Shown here: piece after piece, positions 55,576 to 63,967 of the stretch | Position numbering within the stretch: position 1 is the stretch's first letter | Layout of the letters: each line of letters begins with the position of its first letter | Origin: Pedobacter sp. BMA | GTDB lineage: Bacteria; Bacteroidota; Bacteroidia; Sphingobacteriales; Sphingobacteriaceae | Direction: 5' to 3' | Assembly (NCBI RefSeq): GCF_001027745.1 | Contig: NZ_LECU01000003.1 | Location: forward strand, 248,001-312,000 | DNA length: 64,000 nt | Made by a program: the position numbers and the translations under genes | Notes under the pieces: generated by a model | What the model was told of the DNA's origin: nothing | What the model saw: only the letters and a program-made list of their open reading frames with translations | Databases searched by the model: none

Positions 55576-56517
55576 TTAAAGTTGTTCGTCGTAGTCGCTC
55601 CACTGCGCTATTCCATCGGGTTCTGCAGATTTTACCTCAGCACTTTTTTCTTCACTCATCTTTATATTCAGGGCTTCAGTTTCTTCAAGCTCTTCGGCTT
55701 TCCGGTCTGGAAGATCTGTCAGCCCTTCAGTTTCGCTAACGAACGTTGCCGGGTCGTTGATAAATTCCCATTCTTTACCCATTCCCGGCATCTCTCCTGT
55801 ATTCCATGGCCCGGAGAATGAATTTTCGGGTGAGAGGTTGAAATACTGTTGGGTATACCTTGGGTCGGCCTGTAACACACCGGGAGGGAAGTTTGGCTGA
55901 ATGGTATCCAAAGCGGCTTCGAACATTTTATAATGGGCAACTTCGCGGGTCATCAAAAATGAAAGGGTTTCTTTAACATAAGGATCGTCGGTGAATTTCA
56001 TCAGATGTTCATATACAAGCTTGGCACGAGATTCAGATGCGAGGTTAGACCTTAAATCAACAGTTAAATCACCATTTGAATGTATATATGATGCACACCA
56101 TGGAATACCCTGACTGTTCGCCAGCCTTGGCCCGCCACTGCTCAGCATCACAAAATGTGGATTAGCGCTTAATGCTGCATGAATGATATTTTCCTTCGCT
56201 GCTTTTCCATCGAGTACCTGCATGATTTCAGAAGAATCTGCTGCGTCTTTTAGTTCGCCATTTACCCCTTTTAACAACATCTGGATGGTTGCGCCGACAA
56301 TTTCCAAATGAGAAAACTCTTCAGTTGCGATATCCATCAGCATATCATACTTATCGGGATGCGGCTGCTTGGCGCCGAAAGCCTGGGTGAAGTATTGCAT
56401 GGCGGCCGCAAGCTCACCATTTTCTCCACCAAATTGTTCTAATAAAATATTTGCAAAAACTGGGTCCGGCCTGGAAACCCTGGCATTAAACTGCAGGTCT
56501 TTTGAATGATGAAACAT
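55576..56517 (-). CDS. Manganese catalase family protein
   Basis: A di-manganese, ferritin-fold enzyme that splits hydrogen peroxide without haem. The metal ligands fit: E35 in GGENGELAAAMQYF, E67 and H70 in EEFSHLE, and later the Glu and His in ASESRAKLVYEHL and MTREVAHYKMFEAAL. Length 313 aa is usual for the group, with an extra acidic tail of about 60 residues containing many Glu. It has no signal peptide, so it is cytoplasmic. It stands between a response regulator and a YciF-like gene, giving a stress-type neighbourhood. Confidence 0.92.
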   Translation of the reverse strand: MFHHSKDLQFNARVSRPDPVFANILLEQFGGENGELAAAMQYFTQAFGAKQPHPDKYDMLMDIATEEFSHLEIVGATIQMLLKGVNGELKDAADSSEIMQVLDGKAAKENIIHAALSANPHFVMLSSGGPRLANSQGIPWCASYIHSNGDLTVDLRSNLASESRAKLVYEHLMKFTDDPYVKETLSFLMTREVAHYKMFEAALDTIQPNFPPGVLQADPRYTQQYFNLSPENSFSGPWNTGEMPGMGKEWEFINDPATFVSETEGLTDLPDRKAEELEETEALNIKMSEEKSAEVKSAEPDGIAQWSDYDEQL

Positions 56518-56673
56518 AAGCTCTTGTTTTGTTAGTTGAATCTTTCTATATTGAGATTTCAGTTATTAACACACTCAAAAAGCCTTGCCGGTTTGCATAA
56601 TAATTAAAACGGGTATTTACACACGGGGCAAGTATTTTCCAACATCGAAACGCGGCAAGCTGTTGACGTACTA

Positions 56674-57279
56674 CTATTTTAAAATGCCTGACGCCAACAG
56701 GTGCCATTGTATATATGACATGCCAATTGCGCTTCCTCCATTCACTACCAGATTTCGTGTTTTATCAAGAAAGGCCTGATTTTCGGTATTTGGCACTTCA
56801 TTACGCCCGTGAACTTCAGCACTCAGCACATTACCGCGCCGAAAAACCATAAACGTAGAAGTGGCCTGATTGGTAAAGAAATGAGCAATTTTAGCACTCA
56901 CCACACCAGGGGTTTTGCTTGGCCGGGCAACAATAAGTGTAAACTCCACATCTGATTCCGGGCCGGAGAACTCTTCCATGTGTTCGATACATACCCAATC
57001 GTATCCTTTACCAGCACTCGTGCCCGGTCCGGGGATGTCGATGCGGATATAATCGCTCTCTTTCGCATTTCTGGCAACCTGGATTCCATTTTTATCGAAG
57101 AGCACAAAACAACTCGCTTCAATCCTGGATATGGTATGCCACTGGTTAACATTCTTTAGTCGCAATACTGCTTGTTTGTAGGCCAGTGAAGCCTCAGCTG
57201 GCGAATCAAATATCTTTTCCTCTTCTGCATCAGTCTGCTGACCGACTTGCTGACTAGGGATAAGGTCTTCTTTTTCCAT
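56674..57279 (-). CDS. Conserved-looking protein of unknown function
   Basis: A 201-aa protein that I cannot place in a family. It has an acidic N-terminus (QTDAEEEKIFDSPAEAS), then beta-strand-rich sequence with ESDYIRIDIPGPGTSAGKGY, VEFTLIVARPSKTPGVVSAK, and FMVFRRGNVLSAEVHGRNEV. No signal peptide, no membrane helix and no Cys pattern. It lies between the manganese catalase and the YciF-like gene, and stress-related co-expression is possible. Function unknown; the coding nature is supported by its length and amino acid use. Confidence 0.75.
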   Translation of the reverse strand: MEKEDLIPSQQVGQQTDAEEEKIFDSPAEASLAYKQAVLRLKNVNQWHTISRIEASCFVLFDKNGIQVARNAKESDYIRIDIPGPGTSAGKGYDWVCIEHMEEFSGPESDVEFTLIVARPSKTPGVVSAKIAHFFTNQATSTFMVFRRGNVLSAEVHGRNEVPNTENQAFLDKTRNLVVNGGSAIGMSYIQWHLLASGILK

Positions 57280-57468
57280 GATGGTATTTTAGAGAAAAAT
57301 CCTGATACCGTAACAATTGTTTTCTCTTTTTAGGAATAAGGTAAAAACAGGTAACCGACATTCGGCGTATAAATACTTACACGTTTCGGCGCCAAATACC
57401 TGTTTAACCGTTTGTTTAAACCATTCCATACGGGAAGGGTTTTTAGTGGAAACAAAAATATAAAGCAT

Positions 57469-58047
57469 ATGGCAACGACATCAAAAGCAGCCCCTGCAAA
57501 GGCCGCAGCAAAAACCACTGTTAAAAAAGCGACAAAAAGTGCTGGAAACATTACACCTTCAGAATTCCATGAATTTTTTATTGATGAATTGAAGGACATT
57601 TACTGGGCAGAGAAGCATTTGGTTAAGGCGCTTCCAAAAATGAAGAAAGCAGCAACCAGTCCGGAGCTAGCAGCTGCGTTTGAAAAACATACACAGGAAA
57701 CTCAAACACATATTGATACCCTGGAGCAGGTATTTGCTTTGCTTGATGAAAAAGCTGCAGCAAAAAAATGCGATGCGATGGCAGGGTTACTGGAAGAAGC
57801 GACCGGCATTATAGAAGATACTGATTCAGGTACAATGATTCGTGATGCAGGTCTTATTCTTGCAGCTCAAAAAGTGGAACATTATGAAATTGCAACTTAT
57901 GGAACCCTTAAGGTATTCGCAGAAAACCTGGATCGTGCTGATGTAGCAGAACTATTGGGACAAACACTTGAAAATGAAAAAGCAACTGACGTTGCCCTTA
58001 CTGAAATTGCTGTAAATGCAATAAATGCAGAGGCAGCGGCTGAGTAG
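57469..58047 (+). CDS. YciE/YciF-like ferritin-fold protein (DUF892)
   Basis: A 192-aa protein with an Ala/Lys-rich tail (ATTSKAAPAKAAAKTTVKKA) and then the DUF892 domain: HEFFIDELKDIYWAEKHLVKAL, then ETQTHIDTLEQVF and AQKVEHYEIATYG, whose Glu and His make a di-iron-like site. The related YciF of E. coli is a stress-induced dodecamer. The lysine-rich N-terminus could bind DNA, as in Dps-type proteins, but that is a guess. I use ATG 57469, because a start at 57412 would add 19 residues with no fold. Confidence 0.88.
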   Translation: MATTSKAAPAKAAAKTTVKKATKSAGNITPSEFHEFFIDELKDIYWAEKHLVKALPKMKKAATSPELAAAFEKHTQETQTHIDTLEQVFALLDEKAAAKKCDAMAGLLEEATGIIEDTDSGTMIRDAGLILAAQKVEHYEIATYGTLKVFAENLDRADVAELLGQTLENEKATDVALTEIAVNAINAEAAAE

Positions 58048-58057
58048 GAATAAATAA

Positions 58058-58094
58058 AAATACCAGATGAAGGAAAAGCCCTAATCTGGTATTT
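58058..58094 (+). terminator. Stem-loop after the YciF-like gene
   Basis: AAATACCAGAT (58058-58068) pairs with ATCTGGTATTT (58084-58094) around a 15-base loop, 10 bases after the stop. The T-run is short, so it could be a weak intrinsic terminator. Confidence 0.6.
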
Positions 58095-58167
58095 AAAGTT
58101 ACCGTAGCTTATTTGCCTGCTAAATGAGCAGCAACAAAATCTAATCAAATTATCCCCAACATGAGCT

Positions 58168-59319
58168 ATGCCGACTGAACCAGATAAAGGAAAGAAAATA
58201 TATGATTACCTGATTGTGGGGAGCGGTTTGTTTGGTTCGGTGTTTGCCCATGAGGCCACTAAACGCGGAAAAAAGTGCCTGATTATTGATAAAAGAAATC
58301 ATGTTGGCGGAAATGTGTTTTGCGAAAGTATTGAAGGTATCAACGTGCACAAGTATGGGGCCCACATATTCCACACCAACGATAAAGCTGTTTGGGACTA
58401 CGTAAATTCTTTTGTTGAGTTTAACAGGTATACCAACAGTCCGCTGGCAAACTACAAAGGCAAACTTTATAACCTGCCTTTCAACATGAATACCTTTTAT
58501 CAGTTATGGGGTGTAAAAACACCCGCAGAAGCACAGGAAATAATAAATGATCAAATTCAGTTAAGCACAACTGCATCACCTGCAAACCTGGAAGAACAAG
58601 CGCTGTCGCTGGTTGGAACGGATATTTATGAAAAGCTGATTAAGGGCTACACTGAAAAGCAATGGGGCAGGCCAGCAACTGAACTTCCTGCTTTTATCAT
58701 TAAAAGATTGCCGGTACGTTTCACGTATGACAATAACTATTTCAACGACAAATATCAGGGGATACCAATAGGAGGTTTCAATAAATTAATTGATGGCCTG
58801 ACTAAAGGGATTGAGGTAAAAACCGAAACAGACTATTTTGCTAACCGCGACCACTGGGACGACATTGCCGAACACACCGTATTTACTGGCAGTATTGATC
58901 AGTTTTATGGTTATGCATTTGGCCAGCTTGAATATCGGTCGCTACGCTTTGAACATGAAGTTGTTAACATGCCTAATTACCAGGGTAACGCTGTGGTAAA
59001 TTATACAGAAAGGGAAATACCCTATACCAGAATAATAGAACACAAACATTTTGAGTTTGGAACCCAGGCAAACACTGTGGTGACCAAAGAGTACCCTGAA
59101 GACTGGACACCAGAAAAAGAGGCCTACTACCCTATAAACGACGCCCATAATAATGGCATTTTTGCCAGTTACAAGGCGCTTGCAGAAATGGAATCGAATG
59201 TAATATTTGGCGGGCGGTTAGCTACCTACCAGTACTATGATATGCACCAGATTGTAGCTTCTGCACTTAAAACTGTATCAGTACATTTTACTACTGATAA
59301 AGACCTGATAACCATGTAA
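58168..59319 (+). CDS. glf: UDP-galactopyranose mutase
   Basis: Interconverts UDP-galactopyranose and UDP-galactofuranose with a flavin cofactor. The FAD-binding GSGLFGSVFAHEATKRG and DKRNHVGGN, then YGAHIFHTNDKAVWDYVN (a strong Glf signature with the FAD-contact His), YTEKQWGRPATEL, LPVRFTYDNNYFNDKYQG and GGRLATYQYYDMHQ all fit. Length 383 aa is normal. First gene of a three-gene set with a glycosyltransferase and a glycosidase-like protein, probably supplying Galf for a surface glycan. Confidence 0.97.
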   Translation: MPTEPDKGKKIYDYLIVGSGLFGSVFAHEATKRGKKCLIIDKRNHVGGNVFCESIEGINVHKYGAHIFHTNDKAVWDYVNSFVEFNRYTNSPLANYKGKLYNLPFNMNTFYQLWGVKTPAEAQEIINDQIQLSTTASPANLEEQALSLVGTDIYEKLIKGYTEKQWGRPATELPAFIIKRLPVRFTYDNNYFNDKYQGIPIGGFNKLIDGLTKGIEVKTETDYFANRDHWDDIAEHTVFTGSIDQFYGYAFGQLEYRSLRFEHEVVNMPNYQGNAVVNYTEREIPYTRIIEHKHFEFGTQANTVVTKEYPEDWTPEKEAYYPINDAHNNGIFASYKALAEMESNVIFGGRLATYQYYDMHQIVASALKTVSVHFTTDKDLITM

Positions 59320-59324
59320 AAAAT

Positions 59325-60470
59325 ATGAATATAAAACAGTCGTCCCTTCCGCAGAATTTATTATGCTTTTCTCATCTCAGATGGGATTTTGTATTTCAGC
59401 GCCCGCAGCACCTGATGAGCCGCTTTGCCAAAGAAACAAACGTTTATGTAATGGAAGAGCCGATATTCGATGCTACGGAAAGCGCTTACATGGCTTACGA
59501 TCACCGGGAGCCCATGCTTACTATTTTGATACCACATTTGGTTTCGGGTCATGATCCGCAGCAGGTAAAAGAAGAAATGAGACTTTTATTGAATGAATTT
59601 CTGGGCCGGGTAAACCTGGCGGAATGGACTTTTTGGTATTACACTCCAATGGCGCTTCAGTTTTCTGATCATTTTAAGGCATCTCTTACGGTATTTGACT
59701 GTATGGATGAGTTATCTGCTTTCGACTTTGCGCCAAAAGAACTCCTTGAGCTTGAAAAGTCGTTATTAAAAGTTGCTGACATTGTTTTCACTGGTGGTTA
59801 TTCGCTGCATGAAGCAAAGAAAGATCAGCATGAGAACATTCATGTATTTCCGAGCAGTATTGATAAGGTACATTTCCACCTGGCAAGAGCAGTACAAAAA
59901 GAGCCGGAAGATCAGGCGGCTATTAATGGCGTTAAACTCGGATTTATCGGCGTGATAGATGAACGCTTCGATGCCACACTTATACATGAAGTAGCGGTTA
60001 AACGGCCTGACTGGCAAATTGTTTTACTTGGCCCCGTGGTGAAGGTGTCGATGGATAATTTGCCTAAGGGGCCAAACGTACATTATCTGGGTCAGAAGGC
60101 ATACGGAGATTTACCTGCTTATCTTTCTGGATGGGACATTGCGCTTATTCCATTCGCGATCAATAATTCCACCCGCTTTATCAGTCCGACTAAAACCCCT
60201 GAATACCTGGCAGCCGGACTACGTGTTGTATCTACCCCTATTCGTGATGTGGTTCGCCCATATGGCGTGGAAGGGTTGGTAAGCATTGCTTCGGATGCAG
60301 ATGAATTTATAGCAGCAGTTGAATATTGCCTCGATGACCGGACAAACGGGAAATGGCTGAAAAAGGCTGATAAGTTTTTGGAGGATAAATCATGGGGAGA
60401 TACCTTTGAGCAAATGAAGGAAAAAATGATCCTTGCCCGTTTTGAAGCTGATAAATTACTGGCAAGTTAA
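59325..60470 (+). CDS. Glycosyltransferase (GT-B), candidate galactofuranosyltransferase
   Basis: Begins NLLCFSHLRWDFVFQRPQHL, an opening common to Bacteroidota glycosyltransferases next to glf genes. The middle has DCMDELSAFDFAP and VFTGGYSLHEAKK, the C-terminal domain starts VKLGFIGVIDERFD and ends in IPFAINNSTRFISPTKTPEYL and GLRVVSTPIRDV. Length is 381 aa. 5 bases from glf, which suggests that it uses UDP-Galf; that is inference from the neighbourhood. Confidence 0.85.
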   Translation: MNIKQSSLPQNLLCFSHLRWDFVFQRPQHLMSRFAKETNVYVMEEPIFDATESAYMAYDHREPMLTILIPHLVSGHDPQQVKEEMRLLLNEFLGRVNLAEWTFWYYTPMALQFSDHFKASLTVFDCMDELSAFDFAPKELLELEKSLLKVADIVFTGGYSLHEAKKDQHENIHVFPSSIDKVHFHLARAVQKEPEDQAAINGVKLGFIGVIDERFDATLIHEVAVKRPDWQIVLLGPVVKVSMDNLPKGPNVHYLGQKAYGDLPAYLSGWDIALIPFAINNSTRFISPTKTPEYLAAGLRVVSTPIRDVVRPYGVEGLVSIASDADEFIAAVEYCLDDRTNGKWLKKADKFLEDKSWGDTFEQMKEKMILARFEADKLLAS

Positions 60471-61648
60471 TGACCAGTGAAACACCATTTCGCTCTTTCT
60501 GGATGGCAGGTTTTGAGTGTTCTGACCAGTTAAATCATTACGGAAACCGCGTTGACTTACTCATTGAAACCGGCCATATATTACATATTGAACGCGATTA
60601 TGAGCTGGTTGCCGCCAAAGGACTCCGCACGGTTAGGGAGGGAATAAGATGGAGTAAAGTTGAGCAAAGCCCTTATCAATATGACTTTACAACCGTCGGC
60701 GTGATGATTGATGCGGCCAGGAAAACGGGGATTCAACAAATATGGGATATTTGCCATTTTGGATTTCCGGATGACCTGACCCCACTACACCCGCACTTCA
60801 AAGCCCGGTTCGTTGGGATTTGTGAAGCTTTTGTGCAATTTCACCAGAAATGCTTCCCAGGAGAACAATTGATTGTTACCCCTATCAATGAAGTGGGATT
60901 TCTCTCCTGGCTTGGCGGCGACCATGCCAGCACAAGCCCCTACGCAAGGGGAATGGGCTGGCAGGTAAAATATGCTTTAGTAGATGCCTATATTCAAGGT
61001 ATTAAGGCGATGAAAGTAATTGCTCCCGGCTTGAAGATTATGACTACCGAGCCCATTGTAAACATAGTACCCTCACTGGATGCCAGTATGGAAATGGTTC
61101 TTCAGGCTGCACAACAGCACGATGAGCAATACCAGGCTACGGACATGCTCACAGGAAAGATATGTGAGGAACTGGGCGGAAGCCCGGATTTAATTGATTA
61201 TATGGGCTTTAATTTTTACTATAATAACCAGTGGGTTGCCAATGATTATACCAACCTGCCCTGGGCAAACCTTGATCCCGATCCGAGATGGAAAGGTTTA
61301 TCTGAACTCTTTCTGGAAGCGTATTGCCGTTACGATAAGCCCGTTGTATTATCTGAAACCAGTCACCCGGGAGAGCACCGGCCAAACTGGCTGGAGCTTA
61401 TTGCTAAAGAGTGTATAAAAACCCTGAAGTTGGGTATACCATTGAAAGGCATTTGCCTCTACCCTATTATAGACCGGCCGGATTGGGACCATTTACATTA
61501 CTGGCACCACTCCGGTTTGTGGGATGCTGACGAGGCCAGCCCCCATGCCAGGATTATCTGCCAGCCATATGATGAGGAGATTATCAAGTCGATGCTGATG
61601 ATTGAGCCTTTTTTATCAGGGGGTATAGGTAATGGCGCCAATTATTAA
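60470..61648 (+). CDS. Clan A glycoside hydrolase-like protein (GH1-like)
   Basis: A (beta/alpha)8 glycosidase-like protein without a signal peptide. The acid/base candidate is E141 in VTPINEVGFLSW and the nucleophile E296 in VVLSETSHPGEH, both in the standard clan A positions. RTVREGIRWSKVEQSP near residue 53 is like family 1 enzymes. At 392 aa it is shorter than most GH1 enzymes, and numbering into a family needs alignment. Overlap with the previous gene (TAATG) shows an operon. A cytoplasmic role in turnover or editing of the glycan is possible; the sugar is unknown. Confidence 0.8.
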   Translation: MTSETPFRSFWMAGFECSDQLNHYGNRVDLLIETGHILHIERDYELVAAKGLRTVREGIRWSKVEQSPYQYDFTTVGVMIDAARKTGIQQIWDICHFGFPDDLTPLHPHFKARFVGICEAFVQFHQKCFPGEQLIVTPINEVGFLSWLGGDHASTSPYARGMGWQVKYALVDAYIQGIKAMKVIAPGLKIMTTEPIVNIVPSLDASMEMVLQAAQQHDEQYQATDMLTGKICEELGGSPDLIDYMGFNFYYNNQWVANDYTNLPWANLDPDPRWKGLSELFLEAYCRYDKPVVLSETSHPGEHRPNWLELIAKECIKTLKLGIPLKGICLYPIIDRPDWDHLHYWHHSGLWDADEASPHARIICQPYDEEIIKSMLMIEPFLSGGIGNGANY

Positions 61649-62281
61649 TTAACCGGCAATCTGATGCTTCAGGAACCTTATATTTTTACCGTCGAATTTG
61701 AAAATCCAAATGGCGGCATATTCTCCGCAAACTTCACCTTCATCGGGATGGGCCTTCAGGTATTCCGCATCAGTATTGGTTCCATATTGCAGGGTAACTT
61801 CATTGCCTCGGACTGTAATGCTGTAAATAAAGTAGCAGCCTTCATTTTTGGCATGCACTTCTTTGCTGATTTCGTCTTTAACTTTTAATTCTTTTAAATC
61901 AACTGCTTTAAATAAATTATTGAATTCATCCATTTCAGTAAGGGTATAAATGGAACCGAAGGACTTGAGAAACATGTTTCGGGTAATAGCTCCATGATGT
62001 TCTTGCCTTTGTTTATCAAAGAGGGAATCGACCTCGAAAAAGTTTACAGCGGTATCTGCCAGGGGAAAAGTAAAAAAACTTAATATTTGTTCCTTATCTT
62101 TTTTGGCTATAGCATCCCTGAATTTCCCTAATTCGGTTATCAATATCAGGCGCGGGCTGTTGGCAATGATTTTTTGTTTCCCTTGCACAAGTGAATCTGC
62201 TGCTGTTATTTTTTTGTCGTTTTTCTGTTTGCAGCCTAAGAGTAATGAGAATGCTATCAGAAAGATTATATATGTTTTCAT
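61649..62281 (-). CDS. Lipoprotein of unknown function
   Basis: From ATG 62281 the protein has 210 aa with a clean lipoprotein leader MKTYIIFLIAFSLLLGC. The mature part (FRDAIAKKDKEQILSFFTFPL, GCYFIYSITVRGNEVTLQYG) looks like an alpha/beta domain; I do not recognise the family. The same frame runs on upstream to 62455 and contains a second lipoprotein-like leader (MLNLFALLLSGSYLFTEGC), described separately. The stop directly abuts the stop of the convergent glycosidase-like gene, with no gap. Confidence 0.75.
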   Translation of the reverse strand: MKTYIIFLIAFSLLLGCKQKNDKKITAADSLVQGKQKIIANSPRLILITELGKFRDAIAKKDKEQILSFFTFPLADTAVNFFEVDSLFDKQRQEHHGAITRNMFLKSFGSIYTLTEMDEFNNLFKAVDLKELKVKDEISKEVHAKNEGCYFIYSITVRGNEVTLQYGTNTDAEYLKAHPDEGEVCGEYAAIWIFKFDGKNIRFLKHQIAG

Positions 62282-62404
62282 ATTAAAGGATTTTAATTGG
62301 ATCAAAATGCTATCGTTCTGAGCAGGAGGTTTCTTCTGATCTGACTTGCAACCCTCAGTGAACAGATAGCTACCTGAAAGTAAAAGGGCAAAGAGGTTGA
62401 GCAT
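62282..62404 (-). pseudogene. In-frame second lipoprotein leader, possible gene remnant
   Basis: From ATG 62404 the frame reads MLNLFALLLSGSYLFTEGCK, a hydrophobic leader ending in a Cys, then SDQKKPPAQNDSIL and 10 more residues up to Met at 62281, where the true lipoprotein begins with its own leader. It could be a fused protein with two leaders or the stump of a deleted paralogous gene. I favour a stump. Confidence 0.45.
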
Positions 62405-62436
62405 GTTAATTTTGTTTTCATAGGTGACGATATTGA

Positions 62437-62619
62437 TTAACAATTTTGCTGCCAATTCCGCAAGAGTTTCTTTGTAGGAACATTCAAAAACATACCAGTT
62501 TCTATCAGCATCAATGGACGATTATCGACTGTTCCAAGGTACAAAGAACTCTTGATCTCCTGAGCAGTTAATAAATCAATGGTAAAAAAAGAAAATAAGA
62601 TATAGCAGAAGATTTTCAT
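62437..62619 (-). CDS. Small protein with signal peptide, uncertain
   Basis: A 60-aa frame whose first 19 residues, MKIFCYILFSFFTIDLLTA, form a good signal peptide with cleavage before QEIKSSLYLG. The rest has no family I know. It ends 32 bases before the lipoprotein leader remnant on the same strand. It may be a real small secreted protein or the N-terminal stump of a broken gene. Confidence 0.35.
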   Translation of the reverse strand: MKIFCYILFSFFTIDLLTAQEIKSSLYLGTVDNRPLMLIETGMFLNVPTKKLLRNWQQNC

Positions 62620-63120
62620 GGTATTTGCTCAAGGTTGCTAAATAATTTCTATTAGGTTAAAGATACAAAACTGTAAACTGATTGTTCAATAGAGTTGATA
62701 ATCAAAAGGAGTAACTGATAATTCGCTCGCCATACTAAATTATCTGCAGCAGGTGTAGCTGAGCTGAGGATAGTGAAGTTCCTTTCATACCGGTCCGAGC
62801 AAGTAATCAAGCGGATCAAACATGGCTGTTACCACAAAACGATTATAAGCGTTAATAACGATAATCAGGAAAAAGCGGTATCATTTGTGAGCTGAATATC
62901 CATCAAAATCAGCTAAGGGTGATTTGAATTTATGATCACAAGTGATTCGGTAAAAATTGCTGATTGATCAGCTATTTGATTTTTCTTTTTAATGGCAGGT
63001 TAATCTCTCAATCATTAGAGAGCTTTTGATAGGAGTTAATAGCCTAAATAAGATCAAAAATCGTTGCCCCCTTTTTCAGCAGCAAATTTTCAGCACAAAT
63101 CTGTGGATACATCCCGTTTT
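62620..63120. other. 501-base region without a gene
   Basis: No credible coding frame on either strand. Visible: an inverted repeat GCTGAT-TG-ATCAGC (62959-62972), which on the minus strand is followed by AATTTTT and could stop the two membrane protein genes, and a weak CTCTC/GAGAG hairpin (63005-63022). I see no promoter with both boxes, no tRNA and no mobile element. Confidence 0.5.
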
Positions 63121-63567
63121 TTATTCTTTCCCCTTTCTAAATACCATCTTCCTTAACAAGACAAAGCCGTTGGTAAGCCTTTGTTTTTTCGTTACAATGG
63201 GTATACTTAAAATGGCCAGAAGGGAGATACAGGCCGATGTACCTAAGGCACCTCCGTAACCCTTAAAATAGCGACTCGCATTTAAAAATATAATACAAAA
63301 TAATACACCGGCAGCTGCAATTAACCAATAATTGTTAACTAGCCGGCCTGACACCATTCCGATGAAAGATGAGCCTATAAATACCAGGGGAATATTTTCG
63401 CTTAAAAACGGATCTATTCCTGGCGGGCAAAAATGGAAAAATGTTGCGATCATGAGTGAAAGGCTAGCCGAAGCGCGCACAGGCCCTTGTTTCAGCCCCT
63501 CATTTACATAAAATGTAGTGACTGCTCCAGCCAACCCAACCAGGGCCAGGATGAAATTGTTAAGCAT
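63121..63567 (-). CDS. Four-helix membrane protein, paralogue of its neighbour
   Basis: A 148-aa inner-membrane protein with helices near residues 3-20, 30-46, 60-80 and 84-98, then one more hydrophobic stretch (LGTSACISLLAILSIPIV). Shared blocks with the gene before it are FYVNEGLKQGPV, SSFIGMVSGRLV and FKGYGGALGTSAC. I do not know the family. It overlaps the upstream gene by 8 bases and ends the window's minus-strand pair. The C-terminus is basic (KQRL-type). Confidence 0.7.
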   Translation of the reverse strand: MLNNFILALVGLAGAVTTFYVNEGLKQGPVRASASLSLMIATFFHFCPPGIDPFLSENIPLVFIGSSFIGMVSGRLVNNYWLIAAAGVLFCIIFLNASRYFKGYGGALGTSACISLLAILSIPIVTKKQRLTNGFVLLRKMVFRKGKE

Positions 63568-63967
63568 AAGTTAAAATAAGGTAATAAAACAGCGAAGCCA
63601 TGACTACCCCAGCGAAAGCAAGCGTGCCCAACTTGCCGCCTAGGCCGGAGAACAGGCTTTTCGAAACAATAATCAGTACTGCAGTGAAAAAGCTGGCAGT
63701 AAGTACAAATGCAATGCTTGGCGCTACACCTGTACTCGACATGCCAATGAAAGCACCACAGTAGATTGCTGCTGGTAATTGCTTTAGATATTCTGATTTA
63801 CGGTTAATCAGCGGAATCAGTGAGGCAACAGTTCCTAGCATGGCTGCTGAAATTACCGGCCCCACTTTTAGATAGTGATTCAGGTAAAAAGAAACCACCG
63901 CTCCTATTGGAATCCAGGCCACAACCAATATATGCTCATACTGATGCTCGTGGTGATGAAGCTGCAC
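63560..63967 (-). CDS. Four-helix membrane protein, paralogue of its neighbour
   Basis: A 135-aa membrane protein with a His-rich N-terminus (QLHHHEHQYEH), which could bind metal, then FYLNHYLKVGPV, GAFIGMSSTGVA and FSGLGGKLGTLAF, which align with the gene downstream. The start is uncertain: GTG 63967 is possible, but the frame is open to the right edge (base 64000), so the true start may lie outside. The two genes overlap by 8 bases, so they are one unit and perhaps a hetero-oligomer. Confidence 0.65.
   Translation of the reverse strand: MQLHHHEHQYEHILVVAWIPIGAVVSFYLNHYLKVGPVISAAMLGTVASLIPLINRKSEYLKQLPAAIYCGAFIGMSSTGVAPSIAFVLTASFFTAVLIIVSKSLFSGLGGKLGTLAFAGVVMASLFYYLILTYA

Noticed and set aside
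57412..57468. Upstream extension of the YciF-like protein
   Set aside because: The added residues show no domain and the normal start with the Ala/Lys-rich tail is at 57469.
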